Below the pieces are notes generated by a model that did not search any database, was not told the DNA's origin, and saw only the letters and a list, made by a program, of their open reading frames with translations. A stretch of 64,000 nt of DNA, taken from Streptomyces aureus. GTDB taxonomy: Bacteria > Actinomycetota > Actinomycetes > Streptomycetales > Streptomycetaceae. The DNA lies in NCBI RefSeq assembly GCF_000725495.1, contig NZ_JNZD01000001.1, positions 372,001-436,000 on the forward strand, in the 5' to 3' direction. The position numbers and the translations under genes were made by a program. Below are positions 1 through 8,607 of the stretch, piece by piece (positions within the stretch are counted from its first letter, which is position 1; each line of letters opens with the position of its first letter).

Positions 1-319
1 CGCCCGCTCCGATGCCCAGGGTGATCCGGCCGTTCGAGATGTCGTCGAGGGAGATCAGGTCCTTGGCGAGGGTCACCGGGTGCCGGAAGTTCGGTGAGGT
101 CACCAGGGTGCCGAGGCGCAGCCGGTCGGTGACGGCGGCCGCGGCGGTCAGCGTCGGCACGGCTCCGAACCAGGGGCCGTCGCGGAAGGTCCGCCACGAC
201 AGGTGGTCGTAGGTGAAGGCGGTGTGGAAGCCGAGCTCCTCCGCGCGCTGCCATGCGGAGCGCCCGCCCTCGTGCCAGCGGACGTACGGCAGGATCACGG
301 TGCTCAGACGCAGACTCAT
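1..319 (-). CDS. LLM-class flavin-dependent oxidoreductase, N-terminal fragment
   Basis: The 106 visible codons run off the left edge, so only the N-terminus is present. It starts at ATG (complement of 317-319) with MSLRLSTVILPY. Later segments such as ELGFHTAFTYDHLSWR and LRLGTLVTSPNFRHP match the first beta strands and helices of luciferase-like F420- or FMN-dependent monooxygenases, where this region forms the floor of the flavin-binding TIM barrel. The family assignment rests on this pattern; cofactor and substrate cannot be told from the fragment. It is transcribed in the same direction as kptA but is separated from it by about 70 bp. Confidence 0.75.
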   Translation of the reverse strand, partial: MSLRLSTVILPYVRWHEGGRSAWQRAEELGFHTAFTYDHLSWRTFRDGPWFGAVPTLTAAAAVTDRLRLGTLVTSPNFRHPVTLAKDLISLDDISNGRITLGIGAG

Positions 320-388
320 GCGTCGAGCGTAGACGCAGCCGGTCCCGGGCGCCGCAGGGCGGTGGGGGTGCCGGCCCGCCGCCCCGGA

Positions 389-937
389 TCAGTGCGGTCC
401 GGGAAACCGCAGGTAGCGCGGGGGTACGGTCTCCGTCAGCCAGACGCCGTTGGCGCTGACGCGGAAGACGTGGCCGTCGCGGTGCATGGCGGCGGCGTCC
501 ACCGAGAGGACGACCGGGCGGCCGCGGCGGGCGCCGACGCGGGTGGCCGTCTCCCGGTCCGCCGAGAGGTGCACGTCGTGCCGGTTCATGGGCTTCAGGC
601 CCTCGGCGCGGATCGGGTCCAGGCTGCGGGCCACGGTCCCGTGGTAGAGATACGCGGGCGGGGTCGCCGGGGGCAGCCCGAGGTCGACCTCGACGGAGTG
701 GCCCTGGCTGGCCCGGATCCGGGTTCCCTCGACGGCGAAGCGCCGCTTGTCGTTGGTGGCCACCACATGATCGAGCTCGGCCCGGGTGATCCGGAAGTTG
801 TGTGCGGTGGCGGCGGAGATCAGCGCGTCGATCTCGACCCAGCCGCCCTCGCCGAGCGTGAGTCCGATGCGTTCGGGCTGGTGCCGCAGATGCTTCGAGA
901 GGTACTTCGACACCTTCACGGTGCGCCTGTCGTCCAT
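389..937 (-). CDS. kptA: RNA 2'-phosphotransferase (Tpt1/KptA family)
   Basis: The family removes a 2'-phosphate from RNA using NAD+, giving ADP-ribose 1''-2'' cyclic phosphate. Bacterial substrates are poorly known because bacteria lack the tRNA splicing that makes this end in eukaryotes. Visible family motifs are VSKYLSKHLRHQPE near the N-terminus, AYLYHGT in the middle and HDVHLSADRETA, which carry the conserved Arg/His residues. I chose the ATG at 937 (182 aa) because Tpt1 proteins are about 180 residues and the fold starts immediately after it. The frame is open back to 1153, and an ATG at 1069 would add 44 residues containing a DDRT repeat. The longest version would run into a DnaA-box group, which argues against it. 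Confidence 0.85.
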   Translation of the reverse strand: MDDRRTVKVSKYLSKHLRHQPERIGLTLGEGGWVEIDALISAATAHNFRITRAELDHVVATNDKRRFAVEGTRIRASQGHSVEVDLGLPPATPPAYLYHGTVARSLDPIRAEGLKPMNRHDVHLSADRETATRVGARRGRPVVLSVDAAAMHRDGHVFRVSANGVWLTETVPPRYLRFPGPH

Positions 938-958
938 CGGCTCGTCGGACGGTCTTTC

Positions 959-1006
959 CGTCCGATCATCCGTCCGATCATCCGTCCGATCATCCGTCCG
1001 CTCATG
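959..1006. repeat. 12-bp tandem repeat, about four copies
   Basis: Three exact copies of cgtccgatcatc (959-994) are followed by one changed copy (995-1006). In the minus-strand frame of kptA they would encode DDRT units, if the longer kptA start were used. Otherwise they sit in the kptA leader. Confidence 0.85.
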
Positions 1007-1125
1007 CGCTCGGCCCCGCGTTCGCTCACGCGTCCGATCGTGCGCCTGTTCACCGTTCTGTTCCTTCATCCTCCCAGCGTGCCTGGAGAGAGGCGGATCA
1101 CGCAGGTTATTTTCGCCGGGAGGTT

Positions 1126-1179
1126 TGATCCACAGCCAAGTGAGCTTATCCACAGGCCAATTGACGAGTCTGTGGACAA
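1126..1179. promoter_or_regulatory. group of three DnaA-box-like sites
   Basis: TTATCCACA at 1146-1154 (+) and TTGTCCACA at 1171-1179 (-) are perfect DnaA boxes by the usual actinobacterial consensus. TGATCCACA at 1126-1134 (+) differs at one base. They lie between the end of the merR-type gene and kptA. Three sites in 54 bp is far above chance for this GC-rich DNA. DnaA binding and its effect here are inferred. Confidence 0.6.
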
Positions 1180-1191
1180 CGAGGCTGCGTT

Positions 1192-2139
1192 TTAGGGTAC
1201 TTCGTCAACAGTCGTGTGCTGGGCGTGGTTTGCAGCGAGCCGGTCCATCGCCCTTGCCCGCAGCTCGCGTTCGGCCGCCGCCGTCACGAATTCCGCCGCG
1301 TGCTCCACGCCAACCAGCCTTTCCACGGCCCGCATCGTTCCGGCGGCCAACTCCACCGGACGGTCCCGTTCCGGCTCCATCGGCACCGGACCGGCGGCGA
1401 GCTGCCGACTCAGCTGACGGGTCGCGAAGTGACGCATTGCACGGGCCAGTTCGGCGTCCACCGTCTGCTGCGCGAGCGGGCGCAGACGCCGTACCAGCGA
1501 GGCCGCCTCGGCCGCCTCCGCGTCGCTCGGCGGACGTCCCTCCGCGAGGTAGCGGGCGAAGACGTGTTCCGTGGTGAACTCCAGGAAACGGGAGGCGATG
1601 TGCTCCACCTGCCCCCTCAACTCCCTCAGATGGCAGGTGATCGCGGACAGGGGCACCCCGGCCCTGTGCAACTCGACGGCCACGGCCAGCTCTTGGGGGC
1701 TCGGGACCAGGAAACTGTCCTCGTCCCCAGGGACGGGTTCCAGCACCCCCAGCTCCACCGCCTCCGCGACCGCCGTGTCGTCGGGACGGCCGCCGAACCG
1801 CTCCACCAGCTCCGCCCGGGAGATCCGGTCCGCCTCCTCGTCGGTCCACGGCCCGTCCACCTCCGCGACCAGGCCGAGGATCCCGCCCAGACCCCGGCCC
1901 GCGTCCCAGGCCTCCAGAAGCTCCTTGATCGAGGCCAGGGTGTAGCCGCGGTCCAGGAGGTCGGCGATCTGCAGCAGCCGCGCCAGATGGGCGTCCGCGT
2001 AGACGTTGGCGCGCCCGCGCCGCTCGGGACGGGGCAGCAGCCCCCGGTCCTGATAGGCGCGGATCGTCCGGACCGTGGCACCGCTGCGGTGCGCCAGATC
2101 CTCGATGCGGTAGGCGGCACCGCCCGGCTCGTCGCTCAT
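1192..2139 (-). CDS. MerR family transcriptional regulator
   Basis: The 315-residue protein starts with a MerR winged helix-turn-helix (about residues 10-80). YRIEDLAHRSGATVRTIRAY is the recognition region and the dimerisation helix follows. The C-terminal 230 residues are helical and carry no Cys cluster, so it is not a metal-type MerR; they may bind a small molecule. A GAGGGA ribosome site precedes the ATG. The gene lies 29 bp downstream of the EphD-like gene on the same strand, so it may be the last gene of an M24 peptidase-EphD-MerR transcript and could regulate it. Ligand and targets are unknown. Confidence 0.85.
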   Translation of the reverse strand: MSDEPGGAAYRIEDLAHRSGATVRTIRAYQDRGLLPRPERRGRANVYADAHLARLLQIADLLDRGYTLASIKELLEAWDAGRGLGGILGLVAEVDGPWTDEEADRISRAELVERFGGRPDDTAVAEAVELGVLEPVPGDEDSFLVPSPQELAVAVELHRAGVPLSAITCHLRELRGQVEHIASRFLEFTTEHVFARYLAEGRPPSDAEAAEAASLVRRLRPLAQQTVDAELARAMRHFATRQLSRQLAAGPVPMEPERDRPVELAAGTMRAVERLVGVEHAAEFVTAAAERELRARAMDRLAANHAQHTTVDEVP

Positions 2140-2168
2140 CGCTCCCTCACCAAGATGACTTCACACGA

Positions 2169-3938
2169 TCACAGGGGTGGTTCCGCGCGGGCGATCGCAC
2201 GCAGCGCCCCCGGGGCGAACCGGTGCAGAAGACGGGCGCCCCGCGCCTCGGGGGTGACCGGCACCACCGCCTCGTCCCGGACGACCGCGCGCAGGATCGC
2301 CTCGGCGACCTTCTCCGGCGGGTAGTTGCGCAGTCCGTAGAGCCGCGCCGACCTCTTCTGGCGCCGCTGCTCCTCGGCCGCGTCCACTCCGGCGAACCGC
2401 GCGGTCGAGGTGATGTTGGTGTTGACGATGCCGGGGCAGATCGCCGAGACGCCGATGTCCCGCCCGGCGAGTTCCGCGCGCAGGCACTCGCTCAGCATCA
2501 GGACGGCCGCCTTGGAGGTGCTGTAGGCGGGCAGCGCCTTCGAGGGCATATACGCCGCCGCCGAGGCGATGTTGACGATGTGCCCGCCCTGCCCGCGCTC
2601 GGCCATCTGCTTCCCGAAGAGGCGGCAGCCGTGGATCACACCCCACAGATTGACGTCGAGGACCTTCCGCCAGTCCTCCGCCGTGGTGTCGAGGAAGGAG
2701 CCGGACAGGCCGATCCCGGCGTTGTTCACCAGTACGTCCACCACGCCGTATTCGGCGGCGACCCGGCCCGCCAGCTTCTCCATGGCCTGTTCGTCGGAGA
2801 CGTCCGCCGTCTCCGCCCAGGCATCCGGCGCGCCGATCAGCCGGGACATCTCCGCCGTGCGGGCCGCGGCCTCCGCGTCCCGGTCGACGGCCACCACCCG
2901 CGCGCCGGCCTCGGCGAACGCGAACGCCGTGGCCCGCCCGATCCCGCTGCCGGCACCGGTGACCAGGACGAGCTGTCCGCCGAACCGTTCCGCGTACCTG
3001 CCGGTGGCCACCGGCCCGTTCGCCGGCACCCCGTTCTCGCGTCCCTCGTTCGCCGTCACGAACTCCGCTATCCAGGCCGCCAGTTGATCGGGGCGGGTCC
3101 GCGGGATCCAGTGCTTGGCCGGAAGGGTGCGGCGCACCGCGTTCGGAGCCCACTTCTCCAGTTCGTCGTAGAGCCGCTCGGAGAGGAAGGCGTCGCCCAG
3201 GGGCGTGATGAGCTGCACGGGCGCGTGCGCGTACGCGTCCTCGCGGGGGCGGCCGAGCCGGGAGCGCACGTTGTCGCGGTAGAGCCACGCGCCGTGGGCC
3301 GCGTCCGACGGCAGCGAAGCGGTCGGATAGCCGTCCGCGGGCACCTTCTCCAGCCGCTGCAGGATCCCGGGCCAGCGCTTGCCCAGGGGGCCGCGCCAGG
3401 CCAGCTCGGGCAGCACGGGCGTGTGCAGCATGTACACGTACCAGGACTTGGCGCCCTGGCCGAGCAGTTGGCCGATCCTGCGCGGGGTGGGCCGCCGCAC
3501 CCTCGTCTTGATCCAGTGCCCGAAGTGGTCGAGCGACGGACCCGACATCGATGTGAACGAGGCGATCCGTCCCTCGGTGCGGGCGACCGTCGCGAACTCC
3601 CACGACTGCACCGAACCCCAGTCGTGGCCCACGAGGTGCACCGGCTCCCCGGGGCTGACCGCGTCGATCACCGCCAGGAAGTCGTCCGTCAGCTTCTCCA
3701 GCGTGAACCCGCCGCGCAGGGGCCGCGGCGCCGTCGACCGGCCGTGCCCCCGTACGTCGTACAGCACGACGTGGAAGCGGTCCGCGAGCCGCACCGCGAC
3801 CTCGGACCACACCTCCTTGGAGTCCGGATAACCGTGCACGAGCACCACGGTCGGCTGCCTCTCGTCACCCAGCTCGGCGACGCACAGCTCGATCCCGCCC
3901 GTCCGCACCCGGCGCTCACGCGCCCCCACGAGACTCAC
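2169..3938 (-). CDS. Alpha/beta hydrolase-SDR fusion, EphD-like
   Basis: This 589-residue protein joins two enzymes. Residues 1-295 are an alpha/beta hydrolase of the epoxide-hydrolase type, with HGYP at 35-38, nucleophile Asp106 in GHDWGS, and a likely catalytic His276 in AKHW. Residues about 320-589 are a short-chain dehydrogenase with TGAGSGIG (327-334), NNAGIG (405-410), Ser459, and Tyr472 and Lys476 in YSTSK. The same order and length occur in mycobacterial EphD (about 590 aa), tied there to mycolic acid epoxide metabolism. Streptomyces makes no mycolates, so the substrate here is open. The GTG start overlaps the TGA of the upstream M24 gene (GTGA), which fixes the start and implies translational coupling. 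Confidence 0.88.
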   Translation of the reverse strand: MSLVGARERRVRTGGIELCVAELGDERQPTVVLVHGYPDSKEVWSEVAVRLADRFHVVLYDVRGHGRSTAPRPLRGGFTLEKLTDDFLAVIDAVSPGEPVHLVGHDWGSVQSWEFATVARTEGRIASFTSMSGPSLDHFGHWIKTRVRRPTPRRIGQLLGQGAKSWYVYMLHTPVLPELAWRGPLGKRWPGILQRLEKVPADGYPTASLPSDAAHGAWLYRDNVRSRLGRPREDAYAHAPVQLITPLGDAFLSERLYDELEKWAPNAVRRTLPAKHWIPRTRPDQLAAWIAEFVTANEGRENGVPANGPVATGRYAERFGGQLVLVTGAGSGIGRATAFAFAEAGARVVAVDRDAEAAARTAEMSRLIGAPDAWAETADVSDEQAMEKLAGRVAAEYGVVDVLVNNAGIGLSGSFLDTTAEDWRKVLDVNLWGVIHGCRLFGKQMAERGQGGHIVNIASAAAYMPSKALPAYSTSKAAVLMLSECLRAELAGRDIGVSAICPGIVNTNITSTARFAGVDAAEEQRRQKRSARLYGLRNYPPEKVAEAILRAVVRDEAVVPVTPEARGARLLHRFAPGALRAIARAEPPL

Positions 3939-4777
3939 TTGTCCTCCGCCCAGCGCCGCACGTGCGGCAGATCGTCGTCGAGCCAGAACGCGCTCTGCTC
4001 GGGGTCCCGGGAGTCCGTGACGACCAGGAGCTCCTCGAACTTCGCGCCCGTACCCCGGAATCCGAGATGCGGTTCGACCGCCCACAGCCCCGGCCGGGGC
4101 GGATGGTCGGAGAAGGCGTAGGGCGACCACAGCGGGGACCAGCCCTCCCGGTGCCCGTGCAGCACGTCGCTCGCCAGCCCCTTCAGAGCCTGGACCCCGA
4201 ACCCGAACAGACTCGGGGACCACGGCCGTTCCCGGACCCGGTCCACCTTGTGCGCGATCACGCCGAACGGATACGCGCGGTGCCGGTTGGCGCAGCCCTG
4301 GCGGACCATCAGCCGGTCCACGTCCTCGTAGATCTCCCGCAGCGGGCGCCGTTCGCGCACCTCGCGCAGGATCAGCTCGCGGTGCGCCTCCAGGTCGGCC
4401 AGCAGCCTGTCCTGCACCGGGTTCGGACCCAGCGAACCCGAATAGCCGATGTCCGCGGTGAAACCCCGGTGCACCGGGGCCATGTCGAGGATGAAGGGCA
4501 TCCCCGGCTCCAGCGCGCGGTCGGTGGGGAAGAACTGCAGCGGGATCCGGAAACCGGCGAAGGCCGTGCGGTCGCCGAACCAGGCGAACGGCAGATGGAA
4601 CCAGTCCCGCACCCCGCGCTCGCGCAGCCACACCCGCTGCATCCGGGCCGCCTCCCGCTCGGTGACACCCGGCTTCAGCTGCGCCGCGACCGCCTCGGCG
4701 CAGGCGTACGCGAGCCGCTGCACCTCCTTGAACCCCCGCAGCTCCGCCGAGAGCCCTTCCGCCGTCACCGTCGTCAT
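3935..4777 (-). CDS. M24 family metallopeptidase-like protein
   Basis: This 280-residue pita-bread-fold protein resembles methionine aminopeptidase and aminopeptidase P. The core segment ILDMAPVHRGFTADIGYSG supplies two spaced Asp residues in the metal-ligand positions. ANRHRAYPFGVIAHK probably carries the ligand His, and AVEPHLGF the ligand Glu. I chose the ATG at 4777 because an upstream ATG at 4867 adds a 30-residue extension without domain character. The stop overlaps the GTG of the EphD-like gene, so the two are probably made together. Conserved coupling with EphD suggests a shared, possibly non-peptidase, pathway, which is inference. Confidence 0.8.
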   Translation of the reverse strand: MTTVTAEGLSAELRGFKEVQRLAYACAEAVAAQLKPGVTEREAARMQRVWLRERGVRDWFHLPFAWFGDRTAFAGFRIPLQFFPTDRALEPGMPFILDMAPVHRGFTADIGYSGSLGPNPVQDRLLADLEAHRELILREVRERRPLREIYEDVDRLMVRQGCANRHRAYPFGVIAHKVDRVRERPWSPSLFGFGVQALKGLASDVLHGHREGWSPLWSPYAFSDHPPRPGLWAVEPHLGFRGTGAKFEELLVVTDSRDPEQSAFWLDDDLPHVRRWAEDK

Positions 4778-4883
4778 GCCACCGCCCCACCTGTCCGCAC
4801 CGCCGACCGCGGTACGTGCCCGTAACGTGACACCGGCGAATGTGACAGTTGTTAGAGGCTGCGTCAATAGGCCCGGGTCTCCC

Positions 4884-4892
4884 TGTGGACGA
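4884..4892 (-). promoter_or_regulatory. single DnaA-box-like site
   Basis: TCGTCCACA on the minus strand fits the relaxed Streptomyces DnaA-box form (pyrimidine-pyrimidine-G-TCCACA). It lies between the divergent M24 and ABC operons. Isolated sites of this kind can occur by chance. Confidence 0.3.
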
Positions 4893-5031
4893 CCGACGGC
4901 GCGCGAGACGGCCGCGCGCCCGGGTGCCGTACCTGAGGGTGACCCCTACGGGCCCGTACGCCTGGAGGCTGACGCCGATCCACCTCCACGGGCTGACGAC
5001 CCCTGTGGTGTGCGCCACTACCGTCGAGAAC

Positions 5032-6000
5032 GTGACTGTGATCGCGACCGAAAGCCTGAGCAAGCGGTACCCCCGGGTGACCGCGCTTGACCGGCTCTCC
5101 GTGGACGTCGGGCCCGGTGTGACCGGACTCGTCGGAGCCAATGGAGCCGGCAAGTCCACACTGATCAAGATCCTGCTGGGTCTGTCCCCCGCCACCGAGG
5201 GCCGCGCACACGTGCTCGGTCTCGACGTCGCCACCGAGGGCGCCGCCATCCGCGAGCGCGTCGGGTACATGCCCGAGCACGACTGCCTGCCGCCCGACGT
5301 CTCGGCCACCGAGTTCGTCGTCCACATGGCGCGCATGTCCGGACTGCCGCCGGCCGCCGCCCGCGAGCGCACCGCGGACACCCTGCGCCACGTCGGTCTG
5401 TACGAGGAGCGCTACCGCCCCATCGGCGGCTACTCGACGGGCATGAAGCAGCGCGTCAAACTCGCCCAGGCCCTCGTCCACGACCCCCAGCTGGTCTTCC
5501 TGGACGAACCGACCAACGGCCTCGACCCGGTCGGCCGCGACGACATGCTCGGACTGATCCGCCGCATCCACACGGACTTCGGCATCTCGGTCCTGGTCAC
5601 CTCCCACCTCCTGGGCGAACTGGAACGCACCTGCGACCACGTCGTGGTCGTGGACGGCGGCAAGCTGCTGCGCTCCAGCTCCACCACGGACTTCACCAAG
5701 ACCACCACCACCCTCGCCATCGAGGTCACCGACAGCGACGAACACCCGGACGGCACGAAAGCGGTCCGCGAGGTGCTCCACGCGCGCGGGATCGAGACCC
5801 ACGACGGCGGCGGACTCCCCGGAGCCGGACACATCCTGCTGCTCACCACGGAGAGCGAGGACACCTACGACCTCGTCCGCGACGCGGTCGCCGACCTCGG
5901 CCTCGGCCTGGTCCGCATGGAACAGCGCAGGCACCACATCGCCGAGGTCTTCACCGACAGCGACGAACAGCGGAAGGAGGCGGTCGGCCATGGCGGTTGA
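5032..6000 (+). CDS. ABC transporter ATP-binding protein (first of two)
   Basis: A 322-residue ABC ATPase with Walker A GANGAGKST (about 35-43), signature YSTGMKQRVKLAQAL, Walker B LVFLDEPTNGLDP and switch His in TSHLL. The C-terminal 80 residues form the extra domain seen in DrrA/CcmA-type exporters. GTG at 5032 starts right before the ATPase fold; TACCGT lies seven bases upstream, so a leaderless mRNA is possible. Upstream in-frame codons reach 4849 but encode no domain. It overlaps the next gene by 11 bp. The set of two ATPases and two permeases suggests a drug, lipid or peptide exporter; the cargo is unknown. Confidence 0.85.
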   Translation: MTVIATESLSKRYPRVTALDRLSVDVGPGVTGLVGANGAGKSTLIKILLGLSPATEGRAHVLGLDVATEGAAIRERVGYMPEHDCLPPDVSATEFVVHMARMSGLPPAAARERTADTLRHVGLYEERYRPIGGYSTGMKQRVKLAQALVHDPQLVFLDEPTNGLDPVGRDDMLGLIRRIHTDFGISVLVTSHLLGELERTCDHVVVVDGGKLLRSSSTTDFTKTTTTLAIEVTDSDEHPDGTKAVREVLHARGIETHDGGGLPGAGHILLLTTESEDTYDLVRDAVADLGLGLVRMEQRRHHIAEVFTDSDEQRKEAVGHGG

Positions 6001-6895
6001 GCACCCCCTCACCCAGCCCGGTGAGCAGACCCGGATCCACAACATCGGCTACCGCGACTACGACGGCCCGCGCCTCGGCCGCGCGTACGCCCGCCGCTCC
6101 CTCTACTCGCAGTCCCTGCGCGGCGCCTACGGACTCGGCCGCTCCGTGAAGTCCAAGATCCTTCCCATGCTGCTCTTCGTGGTGATGTGCGTCCCCGCGC
6201 TGATCATGGTGGCCGTCGCGGTCGCGACCAAGGCCAAGGACCTGCCCGTCGACTACACCCGTTACGCCGTGCTCCTCCAGGCGGTCATCGGTCTCTACGT
6301 CGCCTCGCAGGGACCCCAGGCCGTGTCCCGCGACCTGCGCTTCAAGACCGTGCCCCTGTACTTCTCCCGCCCCATCGAGACCGCCGACTACGTACGCGCC
6401 AAGTACGCGGCCCTGGCCTCGGCCCTGTTCATCCTCACCGCAGCCCCGCTGGTCGTCCTCTACGTGGGCGCGCTGCTCGCCAAGCTCGACTTCGCCGACC
6501 AGTCCAGGGGCTTCGGACAGGGACTGGCCTCGGTCGCCCTGCTCTCCCTGCTCTTCGCCGGCATCGCCCTGGTCATCTCGGCCGTCACCCCGCGCCGCGG
6601 CTTCGGCATCGCGGCCGTCATCGCCGCCCTGACCATCTCCTACGGAGCCGTCTCCACCGTCCAGGCCATCGCCTTCGAGCGCTCCAGCGGCGGAGCCGTC
6701 CCCTGGCTCGGACTCTTCTCCCCGATCACCCTCATCGACGGGGTCCAGACGGCCTTCCTCGGCGCCACCTCCGCCTTCCCCGGCCAGGAGGGTCCCTCGA
6801 CCGCCCAGGGCCTCGTCTACCTCGTCGTCGTCCTCGGTCTCATCGCCGGCTGCTACGGCCTTCTGATGCGCCGCTACCGAAAGGCCGGACTGTGA
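5990..6895 (+). CDS. ABC transporter permease (first of two)
   Basis: A 301-residue membrane protein with six likely helices. The first spans about residues 60-80 (ILPMLLFVVMCVPALIMVAV), and the last is at the C-terminus just before a basic tail RRYRKAGL. The N-terminal 55 residues are cytoplasmic and contain the family motif IGYRDYDGPRLGR. This matches ABC-2 type permeases of the DrrB/YhaP class. It overlaps the ATPase gene before it by 11 bp and the next ATPase by 4 bp (GTGA), so all four genes are one operon. Confidence 0.82.
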   Translation: MAVEHPLTQPGEQTRIHNIGYRDYDGPRLGRAYARRSLYSQSLRGAYGLGRSVKSKILPMLLFVVMCVPALIMVAVAVATKAKDLPVDYTRYAVLLQAVIGLYVASQGPQAVSRDLRFKTVPLYFSRPIETADYVRAKYAALASALFILTAAPLVVLYVGALLAKLDFADQSRGFGQGLASVALLSLLFAGIALVISAVTPRRGFGIAAVIAALTISYGAVSTVQAIAFERSSGGAVPWLGLFSPITLIDGVQTAFLGATSAFPGQEGPSTAQGLVYLVVVLGLIAGCYGLLMRRYRKAGL

Positions 6896-7803
6896 CCACG
6901 CTCACCATCGACCACGTCTCGCGCTGGTTCGGCAACGTGGTGGCCGTCAACGACATCACCATGACCATCGGCCCCGGAGTCACCGGACTCCTCGGCCCGA
7001 ACGGCGCCGGAAAGTCCACCCTCATCAACATGATGGGCGGCTTCCTCGCCCCCTCCACCGGCACCGTCACCCTCGACGGACAGCCGACCTGGCGCAACGA
7101 GGACATCTACCGGCACATCGGCATCGTCCCCGAACGCGAGGCGATGTACGACTTCCTCACCGGACGCGAATTCGTCCTCGCCAACGCCGAACTCCACGGC
7201 CTCGGGCCGAAGGCCGCCGACCGGGCCCTGGCCACCGTCGAGATGGCGTACGCCCAGGACCGCAAGATCTCCACGTACTCCAAGGGCATGCGCCAACGCG
7301 TGAAGATGGCGTCCGCCCTGGTCCACGATCCCTCGCTGCTCCTGCTCGACGAGCCGTTCAACGGCATGGACCCCCGCCAGCGCATGCAGCTCATGGACCT
7401 GCTGCGCCGCATGGGGGACGAGGGCCGCACCGTCCTGTTCTCCTCCCACATCCTCGAAGAGGTCGAGCAGCTCGCCGCCCACATCGAGGTGATCGTCGCC
7501 GGACGGCACGCCGCCAGCGGCGACTTCCGGCGCATCCGCCGCCTCATGACCGACCGTCCGCACCGCTACCTGGTCCGTTCCAGCGACGACCGCGCCCTGG
7601 CCGCGGCCCTCATCGCCGACCCGTCGACCTCCGGCATCGAGGTCGACCTCGCCGAGGGCGCCCTGCGCATCCAGGCCGTCGACTTCGGCCGGTTCACCGC
7701 CCTGCTGCCGAAGGTCGCCCGCGACCACGGCATCCGGCTGCTGACGGTGTCGCCGTCCGACGAGTCGCTGGAATCCGTCTTCTCGTATCTCGTCGCGGCG
7801 TAG
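6892..7803 (+). CDS. ABC transporter ATP-binding protein (second of two)
   Basis: A 303-residue ABC ATPase starting at a GTG coupled to the preceding stop codon. Visible motifs are Walker A GPNGAGKST, signature YSKGMRQRVKMASAL, Walker B LLLLDEPFNGMDP and switch His in SSHIL. A 90-residue C-terminal domain follows the core. It is clearly related to the first ATPase of the operon but diverged, which points to an old duplication of an ATPase-permease pair. It probably energises one of the two adjacent permeases. Confidence 0.85.
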   Translation: MTTLTIDHVSRWFGNVVAVNDITMTIGPGVTGLLGPNGAGKSTLINMMGGFLAPSTGTVTLDGQPTWRNEDIYRHIGIVPEREAMYDFLTGREFVLANAELHGLGPKAADRALATVEMAYAQDRKISTYSKGMRQRVKMASALVHDPSLLLLDEPFNGMDPRQRMQLMDLLRRMGDEGRTVLFSSHILEEVEQLAAHIEVIVAGRHAASGDFRRIRRLMTDRPHRYLVRSSDDRALAAALIADPSTSGIEVDLAEGALRIQAVDFGRFTALLPKVARDHGIRLLTVSPSDESLESVFSYLVAA

Positions 7804-7813
7804 GAGGCCGAAG

Positions 7814-8533
7814 ATGTACGACCCCACAGTCGCCCGGCTCACCTACCGGGGCCTGCTCGGCCGCCGCCGGGCCCTCATCCTCGGCGTCCTGCCCGTCCTG
7901 CTGATCGTGCTCTCGCTGGCCGTCCGGAGCTTCTCCGGAGCCGACGACCAGGTCGCCTCGGACCTGCTCGGCGGGTTCGCGCTCGCCACCATGGTCCCGA
8001 TCATCGGCGTCATCGCCGGCACGGGCGCGATCGGACCCGAGATCGACGACGGCTCGGTGGTGTACCTGCTGGCCAAGCCCCTGAAGCGGCCCACGATCAT
8101 CTTCACCAAGCTGATCGTCGCGATCGCCGTCACCATGGCCTTCTCCGCCGTGCCGACCTTCATCGCGGGCATGATCCTCAATGGCAACGGCCAGCAGATC
8201 GCCGTCGCCTACACCGTGGCCGCCCTCGTCGCCTCGATCGCCTACGCCGCGATGTTCCTGCTCCTCGGGACCGTGACCCGGCACGCGGTGGTCTTCGGAC
8301 TCGTCTACGCCCTCGTCTGGGAAGCCCTGTTCGGCTCCCTGGTCTCCGGGGCCCGCACGCTCAGCGTCCAGCAGTGGGCGCTCGCCGTGGGCCACAAGGT
8401 GACCGGCGGCGACCTCGTCACCTCGGACGTGAGCCTGACGACGGCCACGGTCCTGCTGACCGTGGTCACCGTCCTCGCCACCTGGTACGCGGGACAGCGG
8501 CTGCGGTCGCTGACGCTGGCCGGCGAGGAGTGA
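7814..8533 (+). CDS. ABC transporter permease (second of two)
   Basis: A 239-residue ABC-2 type permease with six predicted helices. They begin at about residue 22 (ILGVLPVLLIVLSLAV) and end near the C-terminus (TVLLTVVTVLATWYAGQRL). The ABC-2 signature region is IGPEIDDGSVVYLLAKPLKR, between helices 2 and 3. A GGAGG site precedes the ATG ten bases after the previous stop. It is the last gene of the operon and is followed by a strong terminator. Confidence 0.82.
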   Translation: MYDPTVARLTYRGLLGRRRALILGVLPVLLIVLSLAVRSFSGADDQVASDLLGGFALATMVPIIGVIAGTGAIGPEIDDGSVVYLLAKPLKRPTIIFTKLIVAIAVTMAFSAVPTFIAGMILNGNGQQIAVAYTVAALVASIAYAAMFLLLGTVTRHAVVFGLVYALVWEALFGSLVSGARTLSVQQWALAVGHKVTGGDLVTSDVSLTTATVLLTVVTVLATWYAGQRLRSLTLAGEE

Positions 8534-8537
8534 ACCA

Positions 8538-8590
8538 GGGCTCCCCGTGCGCGTGCCGACTGGTGGGCGGCGCGCGCGGGGAGCCCTTTT
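8538..8590 (+). terminator. Rho-independent terminator of the ABC operon
   Basis: Arms gggctccccg (8538-8547) and cggggagccc (8577-8586) pair perfectly, with further pairing of gcgcg inside, and four Ts follow at 8587-8590. It starts five bases after the stop codon of the second permease. Confidence 0.85.
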
Positions 8591-8607
8591 CGCTTGCGGC
8601 GGTTTCC

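Noticed and set aside
2161..3810. A 549-codon alternative minus-strand frame
   Set aside because: It is a shadow of the EphD-like gene, Arg/Gly-rich without domains.
5032..8533. Bacitracin- or lantibiotic-type immunity operon
   Set aside because: No peptide gene, two-component system or synthetase is nearby; the set fits generic ABC-2 exporters.
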